From the NCBI GenBank assembly GCA_050698355.1, contig JBOHBN010000141.1:1-13342 (forward strand): 13,342 bases of DNA. The letters run 5' to 3'. Below are positions 1-7,324 of this stretch, in pieces (position 1 is the first letter of the stretch; each line of letters opens with the position of its first letter). The DNA comes from JBOHBN01 sp050698355 (lineage in GTDB: Bacteria > Actinomycetota > Actinomycetes > Streptosporangiales > WHST01). A program made the translations under genes and the position numbers. Below the pieces are notes generated by a model. That model searched no databases. It was not told the DNA's origin and saw nothing but the letters and a program-made list of their open reading frames with translations.

Positions 1-154
1 TCCGTGCTCACCGTCGCAGACGAACGACCGTATGTCCGGTTGTGCGGCGATAAATCCCCGCACGCCCAACGGAGCCATGGCGACCAACCACCGCGCAGGC
101 ACCGGTCCCGCCGCTCAGGCGGCGGTCACACGATCCGTGCCGCCGGGATGCCGC

Positions 155-1261
155 TCAGGAGGCGGTTTCGGTTCTGGCCGGTGACAAGCCGGTGGCCGTC
201 GTGCGGCCCAGGAGGCGGCGGATGTCGCGGACGGCGGCGCGGCCGGCGCGGTTCGCGCCGATGGTGCTCGCCGACGGTCCGTACCCGACGAGGTGCAGCC
301 TCGGCTCGGCGACGGCGCGGGTGCCGTCCACGGCGATCCCGCCGTCCGGCGTACGCAAGCCGAGCGGTGCGAGGTGGTCGAGCACTGGACGGAACCCGGT
401 GCACCACAGCAGCACGTCCGCGCGTACCAACGTGTCGTCGTCCCAGGCGACGCTGTCGGGTTCGATCCGGTCGAACATCGGCAGCCGCCGCAGCACGTCA
501 CGGTCCATCGCCTCGCGTACGAGCGGGGAGATCGGCAGCCCCGTCTCGCTCACGATGCTCTGCGGGAGCCTCCCGGCGCGCACCCGCGCGGTCACCCGGT
601 CGACGACCGAACGTCCCAGCTCCTCGGTGAAGGGTCCCTCGAAGAACTCCGGCGGCCGCCGCGTCACCCAGGTCGTGGTCGCCACTTGCGAGATCTCGGC
701 GAGCAGCTGGACGGCGGAGGTGCCGCCGCCGATCACGACGACGTGTTGACCCGCGAACTCGTCCGCGCTCTCGTAGTCGGCGGTGTGCAGCTGCCGACCG
801 GTGAACTCACGCCGTCCGGGGTACGACGGCCAGAACGGCCGCTCCCAGGTGCCGGTGGCGTTGATCACCGCACGTGCCGCCCACCGTCCGTTCGTGGTGT
901 CCACGAGCAGTCGCCCGTCTGGCCCGTACCGGACGCCCCGTACGCTCACCGGCCGGCGCACGGGAAGCGCGAACGCGCGCTCGTACGCGGCGAAGTACTC
1001 CGGCACCACCTCGGCCGCCGGCCTCGAGTCGTCCTGCTCGCCCATCGGCATGCCGGGCAGGTCGTGCACGCGGTGCGTCGCGCCGAGCGATAGTGACGGC
1101 CAGCGGTACTGCCAGGCGCCGCCCGCGCTCCTGGCGTGGTCGAGGATGACGAAGCCGGACTCGGGTGCGAACCCGTACCGGCGCAGGTGGTAACCGCTGG
1201 ACAGGCCCGCCTGGCCCGCACCGATCACCACCACGTCCACGGCGGTCGTACGCATGCTCAC
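155..1261 (-). CDS. FAD/NAD(P)-dependent oxidoreductase, flavin-containing monooxygenase-like (CzcO type)
   Basis: A 368-residue cytoplasmic flavoprotein. The N-terminus carries an FAD-binding Rossmann motif (VVVIGAGQAGLSSG, glycines around residues 14-19). A second dinucleotide motif (VVVIGGGTSA, about residues 174-183) would bind NADPH. Between them is ATGTWERPFWPSYPG (135-149), the region preceding the FMO fingerprint, and LLWCTGFRP (284-292) is the late ATG-type motif of two-dinucleotide-fold oxidoreductases. This layout matches the CzcO/FMO-like family that oxygenates soft nucleophiles or small carbonyl compounds. The substrate cannot be read from sequence. The name 'potassium transport flavoprotein' often given to relatives is not supported by function. 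The start is GTG at 1261 or ATG at 1255, and neither has a strong ribosome binding site. It lies 48 bp downstream of the nicotinamidase gene on the same strand, so co-transcription is plausible. The family call is firm and the specificity unknown. Confidence 0.85.
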   Translation of the reverse strand: MSMRTTAVDVVVIGAGQAGLSSGYHLRRYGFAPESGFVILDHARSAGGAWQYRWPSLSLGATHRVHDLPGMPMGEQDDSRPAAEVVPEYFAAYERAFALPVRRPVSVRGVRYGPDGRLLVDTTNGRWAARAVINATGTWERPFWPSYPGRREFTGRQLHTADYESADEFAGQHVVVIGGGTSAVQLLAEISQVATTTWVTRRPPEFFEGPFTEELGRSVVDRVTARVRAGRLPQSIVSETGLPISPLVREAMDRDVLRRLPMFDRIEPDSVAWDDDTLVRADVLLWCTGFRPVLDHLAPLGLRTPDGGIAVDGTRAVAEPRLHLVGYGPSASTIGANRAGRAAVRDIRRLLGRTTATGLSPARTETAS

Positions 1262-1309
1262 GGTTGGTGCAACACCGCGGCGCCATTGCAGCTTCCGGTA
1301 ACCGACCTG

Positions 1310-1903
1310 TCAGGCGACGTTGCAGCCGGCCTGCCGCATGGTGTCCCAGGCGCGCTGGTCGTCGCCCTCCTGGAGGTTGACCGGGCGCGTGCCGGCGGCC
1401 GGCACGTCCACCTCGTAGCCGCGCGTCGCGGCATCCACGGCGGTCGCTTTCACGCAGACGTCCTGGGCGAGGCCGACGACGACCACGCGGCCGACGGTGT
1501 GCCGTACGAGGATGCCGTCGAGCTCGGTCGGCTGCTCCTCGCCGGTGCCGGGGTCGCGCATCATGAAGCCGGAGTACCCGTCCTCGCCGCCTGATCCCTT
1601 GCGTACGACCGGCTCGCCTGCATCCAGATCTGGATGCAGCTCGGCTCCCCAGGTGTCCATCACGCAATGCACGGGCCAGGCGCCGCCGTCCTTGGCGAAG
1701 TGCGGCGTGGACGCAGGATGCCAGTCCTGGGTGTAGACGACGACCGCGCCCGCATCCCGTGCATGGGCGACCTGCTCGTTGATGAACGGGATGGTCTGCT
1801 CGCCGCCCGCGACGTACAGGTTGCCGTCGGGGTGGGCGAAGTCGTTCTGCATGTCGACCACGATCAGCGCGGTCGACTCGTCGTAGCCGAGCTCGTCGGA
1901 CAC
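1310..1903 (-). CDS. pncA: Nicotinamidase (isochorismatase/cysteine hydrolase family)
   Basis: Hydrolyses nicotinamide to nicotinate and ammonia in the NAD salvage (Preiss-Handler) route, in the cytoplasm. With the GTG start at 1903 the protein has 197 residues, close to the usual PncA length. The catalytic triad is visible: Asp17 in IVVDMQNDF, Lys102 in VVRKG and Cys150 in GLAQDVCVKA. The metal site appears as Asp60, His62 and His68 in TQDWHPASTPHF. The block GGAWPVHCVMDTWGAELHPD and the YSGF motif are typical of true nicotinamidases rather than of other isochorismatase relatives. The start was chosen because a perfect AGGAGG (1910-1915 on the complement) lies 6 nt before this GTG; the ATG codons at 1936 and 1921 lie upstream of or beside that site and have none. 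It is the first gene of a likely two-gene minus-strand unit with the flavoprotein downstream, and is divergent from the large amidohydrolase gene. Confidence 0.92.
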   Translation of the reverse strand: MSDELGYDESTALIVVDMQNDFAHPDGNLYVAGGEQTIPFINEQVAHARDAGAVVVYTQDWHPASTPHFAKDGGAWPVHCVMDTWGAELHPDLDAGEPVVRKGSGGEDGYSGFMMRDPGTGEEQPTELDGILVRHTVGRVVVVGLAQDVCVKATAVDAATRGYEVDVPAAGTRPVNLQEGDDQRAWDTMRQAGCNVA

Positions 1904-1909
1904 CGGTCG

Positions 1910-1915
1910 CCTCCT
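1910..1915 (-). promoter_or_regulatory. Ribosome binding site deciding the pncA start
   Basis: On the minus strand this reads AGGAGG, a full match to the anti-Shine-Dalgarno core, 6 nt before a GTG at 1903. It moves the nicotinamidase start inward from the first in-frame ATG at 1936, removing an 11-residue N-terminal extension that has no family counterpart. Confidence 0.7.
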
Positions 1916-2070
1916 GGTCATCTTGGTGGCTCTCAACCTACCGGCGGTGCCCGTGCCGGTAGCGGCGCGTCACAGCTTTGCCGAACCGGTTGCGGATCGG
2001 GCTGGGGTGCGCCAACAATGACCTGTCTCACCATTCGTGACTCCACTGTTACCCAGGGGAGTGGTGCAGC

Positions 2071-5000
2071 GTGTCCTGGCCGCATGCGAAGACCCGGTCC
2101 CGAACGCATCGACACGCCGGCGTCGCGGCGTTGGGCGTGCTGGCTCTGACGGTGGCCGGGATGCCGGCGGGGCCCGCCCACGCGACGTCCCGCCGCACCC
2201 ACGGCGGCGGCCAGTCGACCACGGTCACTCTCCGCGAGGGCTCCGACGTCCTGGCGAGCATGGCACCGGACGGCAAGACGATCGTCTTCGGTCTCCAAGG
2301 AGACCTGTGGCGCATGCCCGCAACCGGTGGCAGGGCCACGCGCATCAACGAGCCCGCCGAGGACCTGGTGCGCCCGGACTTCGCTCCTGATAGCCGGCGA
2401 ATAGTCGCACAGCAGTATGTGGACAACAACTTCCACATCGTCACCATGCGCACGGACGGCTCGCACCGCAAGCGGCTCACGACGAGCCAGTACGACGATC
2501 GAGGGCCCGTCTGGTCGCCGGACGGCAACCGCATGGCGTTCGGCTCCGACCGCAGCGGCAACTACGACATCTGGGTGCTCGACCTGACAACCGGCAAGCT
2601 CACCCAGCGCACGCACAGCCCCAAGGCGGAGTACCAGCCGACCTGGTCGCCGAACGGCAAGCGGATCGCCTACACCGTCGGCGTGGAACAGGACGCGCAC
2701 ACGATCAAGGCGATGAACGCCGCAGGCAAGGTGGCAACGCTCGTCAAGCAGCCGGGCGGCCAGGTGCGGTCGCCGTCGTGGTCGCCGGATGGCAAGAAGA
2801 TCGCGTACACCCTGCAAACCGGCAACGACAATCGGCTCATGATCGCCGGTGTCGGCGACGACGAGACGACCGGCCGGGCCGTCTCGAGCGGCTCGGAGGA
2901 CGTGTTCGGGTTCCGGCCCCGGTGGCTCGATGATCACACGCTCCTCTACAGCTCCAACGGCCACATTCAACGGCGCGACGTCGACAGCGGGAAGCGCAGC
3001 ACCATCCCGTTCCGGGCGAGGATCACGCTGCACCGCAAGGCGTACGACTTCAAGAAGCACGAGTTCGGCTGGGAGCGCAGCCCGGAACGAGTGCAGGGAA
3101 TCCTTTCTCCCACGATCTCCCCGAACGGTCGCCGGGTCGCGTTCGTCGCTCTCAACGACCTGTGGCTCGCGACTCCGGGGCACCGGCCGCACCGAGTGAC
3201 CCACGACAGGTATACCGAACTCGACCCGACCTGGTCGCCCAAGGGCAAGTACCTGGCGTACTCCTCCGACCGCTCCGGGATCGAGAGCATCTACATCCGT
3301 AACGTGGCGACAGGACACGAGCGCAGGCTGACTTCGTTCGACAGCCCGAAGTACCCGGCGGACAACCAGTACCGCGCCACCTGGTGCCCGACAGGCGACA
3401 AGATCGCCTTCCAGACGGGGCGCGGTTTCGCCAAGCCGCCGATCACCTACGTCGCCGACGTCGGTTCAGGCAAGGTACGCAAGGTCGACGCGTTCTCCAA
3501 GCAGTTCGAGCCCGGCAAGCCGACCTTCGGCCCCGGTTGCGACACGCTGGCGATGGCAGCGCTCAAGACCGCCGCGCCCAGGTTCCGGCAGGGCTGGAAC
3601 GAGATCAAGACGGTCAATCTGGAGACCGGCAAGACACGTTGGGTTGACCCGGCACCGTTCAAGAACATCAACGCCCGCTCATCCGGTGACGGTCCGGTGT
3701 GGTCGCGCGACGGCAAGCACATGGCGTTCAACCGCGAGGGTCTGCTCTGGGTAATGCCGGTCGATCCCGACGGGCAACCGACCGGCAAGCCGCACCCCAT
3801 CACGCACGGCAACGCCGACTACATCGGCTGGGTGGATCCGTCGACGCTCTCGTACCTCTCCAACGGCACGTTGAAAACCGTGTCGATCGACGGCAGCGAC
3901 AGCCATACGGTCCCGATCGACCTGACCTGGCGTCCGCGGCCGCCTCGCGGCGTGACCATCATCAAGGCCGGCGCGCTCTGGGACGGCACGAGCCGGCACC
4001 TGCGCAAGAACGTGTACGTGATCGTCGCCGGCGCGCGCATCCGGGCGGTCATTGCTGCCCGCGGCGCGCGCAGCCGCCACCTGCCGGCGATGAAGCACGT
4101 GCCGAATGCGGGCAGCATCGGGAGGCTCAGGTCGCTGCCCGGAGTGCGCTTTGTCGACGCGTCGAACCTCACGGTGATGCCGGGGCTCATCGAGGGCCAC
4201 ATGCACCGTGAGTGGATCCCGTACACAGGGGCGCGGGAGGGGCGCGAGCTGCTCGCCTACGGCATTACGTCGACGGTCTCCCTCGGCGACCCGGCGTACA
4301 GGAGCCTGGAGTCGGAGGAGTCTGTCGGCTCCGGCCGGCTGGTGGGGCCGAGAGCCTTCACCGCCGCGTCGCACATCAACGGCTCCCGCATCTACTACGG
4401 GTTCATGCGCACCACGGAGAACGAAGCGACACTGCGCCGCGAACTGGCCCGCATCGGGGCGCTCGACGTCGACGGCGTCAAGACCTATGTGCGGCTGCCC
4501 AACAAGTTCCAGAAGCAGGCGATCAAGGCGGCCCACGAGCTGGGCGTACCGACGTTCAGCCACTACTTCTACCCGAGCATGGCGTTCGGGCAGGATGACA
4601 TGTCGCACCTGTCTGCCACCCAGCGCTGGGAGTTCAGCCACACCCAGAGCCCGGGCGGGTATACCTACGGCGACGTCGTCAAGCTCGCGGTCGCCTCGAA
4701 GATGGCCATCACCACCACGCCGTTCGGCAGCTCCACGCTGCTCAACTACCACCCCGAGGTGGTGACCGACCCGCGTATAACGACGCTCTACACCCCGTGG
4801 CAGCGCAACGAACTCGCCGACACCTACGAGGAGGTCACCACCACCGACCAGTCGGACACGCGCGAGGACCTGCGGCACGAGGAACGGGTCATGCACAGGA
4901 TCCAACAGGGCGGCGGCCACGTTTGGGCGGGAACCGACGAGCCGTTGGTGCACGTCGGGCAGAGCCTGCAGGAGACGCTGCGCGCGGAGGTCCGCTACGG

Positions 5001-5247
5001 GGGATTCACGCCGTACGAGGCGCTGCGCACGGCCACGGTGACGCCCGCGCGCGACATAGGGGTCGGCGACGACCTCGGCACTGTGGAACGCGGCAAGATG
5101 GCCGACCTGATCTTCGTCCGCGGCAACCCGCTCGACGACATCACCGCTGCCGGCGACGTTCGGATGGTGATGACCGCAGGCCACATACGCACTCGCGCCG
5201 GCCTGCTCGCGCCCTTCCAGAGCAAGGCTCGGCACGGCAAACCTTGA
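2071..5247 (+). CDS. Exported amidohydrolase with N-terminal TolB/PD40-type beta-propeller
   Basis: A 1058-residue secreted or surface protein. Residues 1-38 form a Sec-type signal (basic start, hydrophobic core AALGVLALTVAG, cleavage likely after PAHA). Residues about 50-620 hold roughly ten PD40/WD40-like blades, for example VWSPDGNRMAFGSDRSG, TWSPNGKRIAYT and TWSPKGKYLAYSSDRSG. From about 628 an amidohydrolase domain begins (metal-dependent hydrolase, COG1228-like). Candidate ligands are His710 and His712 in EGHMH, Lys804 in GVKTYVRLP (possibly carbamylated), His831 in FSHYFYP, His846 in MSHL and Asp956 in AGTDEP. Relatives of the C-terminal domain act as dipeptidases or amide-ring hydrolases. 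The propeller may gate or bind a peptide substrate, which is inference. The GTG start is supported by AGGGGAG 9 nt upstream. The frame is intact. A 22-bp inverted repeat follows the stop codon. The substrate is unknown. Confidence 0.9.
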   Translation: MSWPHAKTRSRTHRHAGVAALGVLALTVAGMPAGPAHATSRRTHGGGQSTTVTLREGSDVLASMAPDGKTIVFGLQGDLWRMPATGGRATRINEPAEDLVRPDFAPDSRRIVAQQYVDNNFHIVTMRTDGSHRKRLTTSQYDDRGPVWSPDGNRMAFGSDRSGNYDIWVLDLTTGKLTQRTHSPKAEYQPTWSPNGKRIAYTVGVEQDAHTIKAMNAAGKVATLVKQPGGQVRSPSWSPDGKKIAYTLQTGNDNRLMIAGVGDDETTGRAVSSGSEDVFGFRPRWLDDHTLLYSSNGHIQRRDVDSGKRSTIPFRARITLHRKAYDFKKHEFGWERSPERVQGILSPTISPNGRRVAFVALNDLWLATPGHRPHRVTHDRYTELDPTWSPKGKYLAYSSDRSGIESIYIRNVATGHERRLTSFDSPKYPADNQYRATWCPTGDKIAFQTGRGFAKPPITYVADVGSGKVRKVDAFSKQFEPGKPTFGPGCDTLAMAALKTAAPRFRQGWNEIKTVNLETGKTRWVDPAPFKNINARSSGDGPVWSRDGKHMAFNREGLLWVMPVDPDGQPTGKPHPITHGNADYIGWVDPSTLSYLSNGTLKTVSIDGSDSHTVPIDLTWRPRPPRGVTIIKAGALWDGTSRHLRKNVYVIVAGARIRAVIAARGARSRHLPAMKHVPNAGSIGRLRSLPGVRFVDASNLTVMPGLIEGHMHREWIPYTGAREGRELLAYGITSTVSLGDPAYRSLESEESVGSGRLVGPRAFTAASHINGSRIYYGFMRTTENEATLRRELARIGALDVDGVKTYVRLPNKFQKQAIKAAHELGVPTFSHYFYPSMAFGQDDMSHLSATQRWEFSHTQSPGGYTYGDVVKLAVASKMAITTTPFGSSTLLNYHPEVVTDPRITTLYTPWQRNELADTYEEVTTTDQSDTREDLRHEERVMHRIQQGGGHVWAGTDEPLVHVGQSLQETLRAEVRYGGFTPYEALRTATVTPARDIGVGDDLGTVERGKMADLIFVRGNPLDDITAAGDVRMVMTAGHIRTRAGLLAPFQSKARHGKP

Positions 5248-5254
5248 CCCGCAG

Positions 5255-5304
5255 TGATCATGAAACATCGTCGTAGGTATGGCTACGACGACGTTTCATG
5301 ATCA
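5255..5304. repeat. Near-perfect 22-bp inverted repeat, possible terminator or dispersed palindrome
   Basis: Left arm 5255-5276 and right arm 5283-5304 are reverse complements except for one position (A in the left arm, where the right arm would require G). They are separated by the 6-nt loop GTATGG. The outer part includes TGATCATGAAAC and GTTTCATGATCA. It begins 7 bp after the TGA of the amidohydrolase gene, so an RNA hairpin there could end transcription, although no U-run follows. The arms are AT-richer than the surroundings and longer than an ordinary terminator needs, so a dispersed intergenic palindromic element is the other reading. The repeat itself is directly visible; its function is inferred. 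Confidence 0.75.
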
Positions 5305-5349
5305 TGGGAAGTGCTCGCTCTGCTCGACGGCGTCGGCGCGCAGCCGGTC

Positions 5350-5406
5350 GCCTGGCAGTCCGCGTGATGGGATGCCTGGCAGGCCGTCCGACCACTCCGG
5401 CCAGGC
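5350..5406. repeat. Direct and inverted repeats upstream of the DUF1028 gene
   Basis: GCCTGGCAGTCCG (5350-5362) recurs as GCCTGGCAGGCCG (5374-5386), 12 of 13 identical and 24 bp apart. The second copy is also matched in inverted orientation by GCCAGGC at 5400-5406. The cluster ends 26 bp before the -10-like hexamer of the next gene, a position where a regulator could bind. In GC-rich DNA short repeats of this kind can occur by chance, so the regulatory reading is tentative. Confidence 0.3.
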
Positions 5407-5432
5407 CGAGACGCCCACAACGAGCTGGCCAG

Positions 5433-5438
5433 TACGCT
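5433..5438 (+). promoter_or_regulatory. Candidate -10 element for leaderless transcription of the DUF1028 gene
   Basis: TACGCT fits the actinobacterial TANNNT -10 pattern and ends exactly 7 nt before the GTG at 5446, placing transcription start at or beside the start codon. No Shine-Dalgarno sequence precedes that GTG, which agrees with a leaderless mRNA. No clear -35 is seen. Confidence 0.4.
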
Positions 5439-5445
5439 CGGTGCG

Positions 5446-6339
5446 GTGACCTACTCGATCGTGGCGCGGGACGAGGCGACTGGCGAGCTGGGCTGCGCGG
5501 TGCAGTCACACTTCTTCTCCGTCGGCCCCATCGTGCCGTGGGCGGAGGCCGGCGTCGGTGTCGTGGCGACGCAGGCGCAGGTGGAGGTCTCGTACGGCCC
5601 GCGCGGCCTCGAGCTGTTGCGTGCCGGGAGAGCACCGACCGATGCCCTGGCCGAGCTGCTGGCCGAGGACCCGTACGCCGAGATCCGCCAGGTGGCGATG
5701 GTCGACGCGACCGGTAGAACCGCGGTACACACCGGCGCGCGGTGCATCCGTGAGGCCGGCGACAGGCGGGGCCCGGGTGTGTCCGTGCAGGCCAACATGA
5801 TGTCGCAGGACACGGTTCCCGACGCCATGCTCGCCGCGTGCCAGGAGTCGTCCGGAGACCTGGTCGATCGCCTGCTGGCGGCATTGGATGCCGCGCAAGC
5901 CGAGGGCGGCGACATCCGCGGCCGCCAGTCCGCCGCGATCCTGGTCGTGCGCGGCGAGCGCAGCGATGCCCCGTGGCATGACCGGCTCGTCGATCTCCGC
6001 GTGGACGACCACCCTGAGCCGCTGGCCGAGCTGCGCCGGCTCGTGCGCGTACGCCGTGCGTACGACGCGGTCGACCGCGCCGAGCTGGCGGCGGTCCGCG
6101 GCGACACGGACGCCGCAACGAGGGAATATGCCGCGGCGCTCGACGGGGCGGGCAGCGTGGAACCCGTCTTCTGGTACGGCGTCTCCCTGGCCGCGTCCGG
6201 CAAGGTAGGGCAGGCGCGTACCGTCCTCGCGCCGGTGTTCGCAGTGCACGACGGCTGGGCGGAGCTGCTGCGCCGCCTGCCCGAGGCGGGCATGTTCCCC
6301 GAGGATCCCGCGCTGCTCGCCCGGCTGCTCGCTACCTGA
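5446..6339 (+). CDS. DUF1028 domain-containing protein
   Basis: A 297-residue soluble protein, no signal peptide seen. The N-terminal part matches the DUF1028 family: TYSIVARDEATGELGCAVQS at the start, then GVGVVATQAQVEVSYGPRGL and GPGVSVQANMMSQDTVPDAM. This family is thought to have an Ntn-hydrolase-like fold and is often linked with amino-acid or peptide metabolism, but no reaction is established. From about residue 190 the sequence becomes Ala/Leu/Arg-rich and helical (RRAYDAVDRAELAAVRGDTD and following), resembling a small TPR-like C-terminal extension. The GTG start directly precedes TYSIVARD, the usual N-terminus of the family, and sits 7 nt after TACGCT. Its proximity to a predicted exported peptidase-like amidohydrolase hints at a shared substrate class, but the long inverted repeat between them argues for separate transcription. 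It is convergent with egtD. Confidence 0.88.
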   Translation: MTYSIVARDEATGELGCAVQSHFFSVGPIVPWAEAGVGVVATQAQVEVSYGPRGLELLRAGRAPTDALAELLAEDPYAEIRQVAMVDATGRTAVHTGARCIREAGDRRGPGVSVQANMMSQDTVPDAMLAACQESSGDLVDRLLAALDAAQAEGGDIRGRQSAAILVVRGERSDAPWHDRLVDLRVDDHPEPLAELRRLVRVRRAYDAVDRAELAAVRGDTDAATREYAAALDGAGSVEPVFWYGVSLAASGKVGQARTVLAPVFAVHDGWAELLRRLPEAGMFPEDPALLARLLAT

Positions 6340-6376
6340 GGTTCTGACAGTGCTACATGGCACCAGCCGTGCGAGG

Positions 6377-7324
6377 TCAGGTGGCCGCCGCAAGCGTCAA
6401 GCAGTAGTCGCCACGCTCATCGGTCCAGCGTCGCGCCGGCCGCAGGGCGTGCCGATCGAGTTCGGCGTGCAGGTCGGCCAGCCGGAACTTGGTGCTGATC
6501 TCGGTGAGTATCTCCGCCCCGGCGGGAAGCCTCCAGGCGCGGTCGAGGGCGCGGAAGTATGCGTGCACCGGGCGCCGCGCGCGCAGCCACATCTCGACCC
6601 TGCTGTGCGCCGGGTTCCAGCGCACGACGTGCTGGAAATCGTCGACGTACAGCCCGTCGGCATCGAGTTCGCGGCGGAGGACTTCGATGAGGTTCCGGTT
6701 GAACGCGGCGGTAACCCCGGAGCTGTCGTCGTAGGCGGCGACGAGCCGGGACGGTGACTTGACCAGATCGGTTCCGAGCAACAGGTGGTCACCCGGAGCG
6801 AGCGCGGCGACGATCTCGTCGAGGAACGCCGCTCGCTGGATCGGCTCGAGGTTGCCGATGGTCCCGCCGAGAAGGATCAGCAGCCGGGATCCGTGCGGGC
6901 CGGGCAGCTCGCCCAACGTTTCGGTGAAATCGGCGACGAACGGCTGGATCGTGATTCTCGGGTACTCCTCGTCGAGCGCGTCGGCCGCTTCCGTCAATAC
7001 CTCGGCACTGACGTCGACCGGTACGAAACGCACCTCCGGCCGGGCAGCGGTGAACGCGTCCAGCAACAACCGGGTCTTGGTCGACATGCCGGAGCCAAGC
7101 TCGATCAACGTGGTGGCGTTCGTGATGTCCGCGATCTCGTCGCTGCAATAGTTGAGGATCTCGGTTTCCCGGCGCGTCGGATAGTACTCGGGCAACCGGG
7201 TGATTTCGTCGAACAGTCGGCTACCGCGCTCGTCGTAGAACCAGCGCGCGGGCAACGACGGAGGATCGTTCCACAGCCCGGCGCGGACATCGGCCGCCAG
7301 CGCGGATTCGGTGACCGTGACCAT
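6377..7324 (-). CDS. egtD: L-histidine N(alpha)-methyltransferase (ergothioneine biosynthesis)
   Basis: Transfers three methyl groups from SAM to the alpha-amino group of histidine to give hercynine, the first committed step of ergothioneine synthesis, in the cytoplasm. The protein has 315 residues from the ATG at 7324. Visible family features are ARWFYDERGSRLFDEIT and LPEYYPTRRE near the N-terminus, the SAM-binding stretch TLIELGSGMSTKT (72-84), LGGTIGNLEP with Asn158, Tyr198 in VAAYDD, and TEISTKF with Glu275 and Ser277. The last residues correspond to the histidine-binding Asn, Tyr, Glu and Ser described for mycobacterial EgtD. The ATG overlaps the egtB stop by one base (TGATG), indicating translational coupling. 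An in-frame start at 7357 would lie inside egtB and was rejected. It is convergent with the DUF1028 gene, with 37 bp between. Confidence 0.95.
   Translation of the reverse strand: MVTVTESALAADVRAGLWNDPPSLPARWFYDERGSRLFDEITRLPEYYPTRRETEILNYCSDEIADITNATTLIELGSGMSTKTRLLLDAFTAARPEVRFVPVDVSAEVLTEAADALDEEYPRITIQPFVADFTETLGELPGPHGSRLLILLGGTIGNLEPIQRAAFLDEIVAALAPGDHLLLGTDLVKSPSRLVAAYDDSSGVTAAFNRNLIEVLRRELDADGLYVDDFQHVVRWNPAHSRVEMWLRARRPVHAYFRALDRAWRLPAGAEILTEISTKFRLADLHAELDRHALRPARRWTDERGDYCLTLAAAT

Noticed and set aside
1..78. Minus-strand open frame from an ATG at 78 running off the left edge (26 codons, beginning MAPLGVRGFIAAQPD).
   Set aside because: It has no ribosome binding site or -10 hexamer, its third-position GC is lower than in the real genes, and it is too short to recognise. 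It may be the start of a gene beyond the edge but is not supported.
4..1093. Long plus-strand frames across the flavoprotein gene.
   Set aside because: Arg/Gly/Pro-rich products with no domain, antisense to a clear FAD oxidoreductase; typical shadow frames of GC-rich DNA.
1933..3318. A 461-codon minus-strand frame opposite the amidohydrolase gene.
   Set aside because: Its product is low-complexity, rich in Arg/Val/Asp/His, with no domain. The plus strand has a signal peptide, propeller repeats and metal motifs.
3679..5268. A 529-codon minus-strand frame opposite the amidohydrolase domain.
   Set aside because: Shadow of the real coding strand; no recognisable motif or start signal.
6340..6376. 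Short GTGC/GCAC hairpin between the convergent DUF1028 and egtD genes.
   Set aside because: Only a 4-bp stem with no U-run; too weak to call a terminator.
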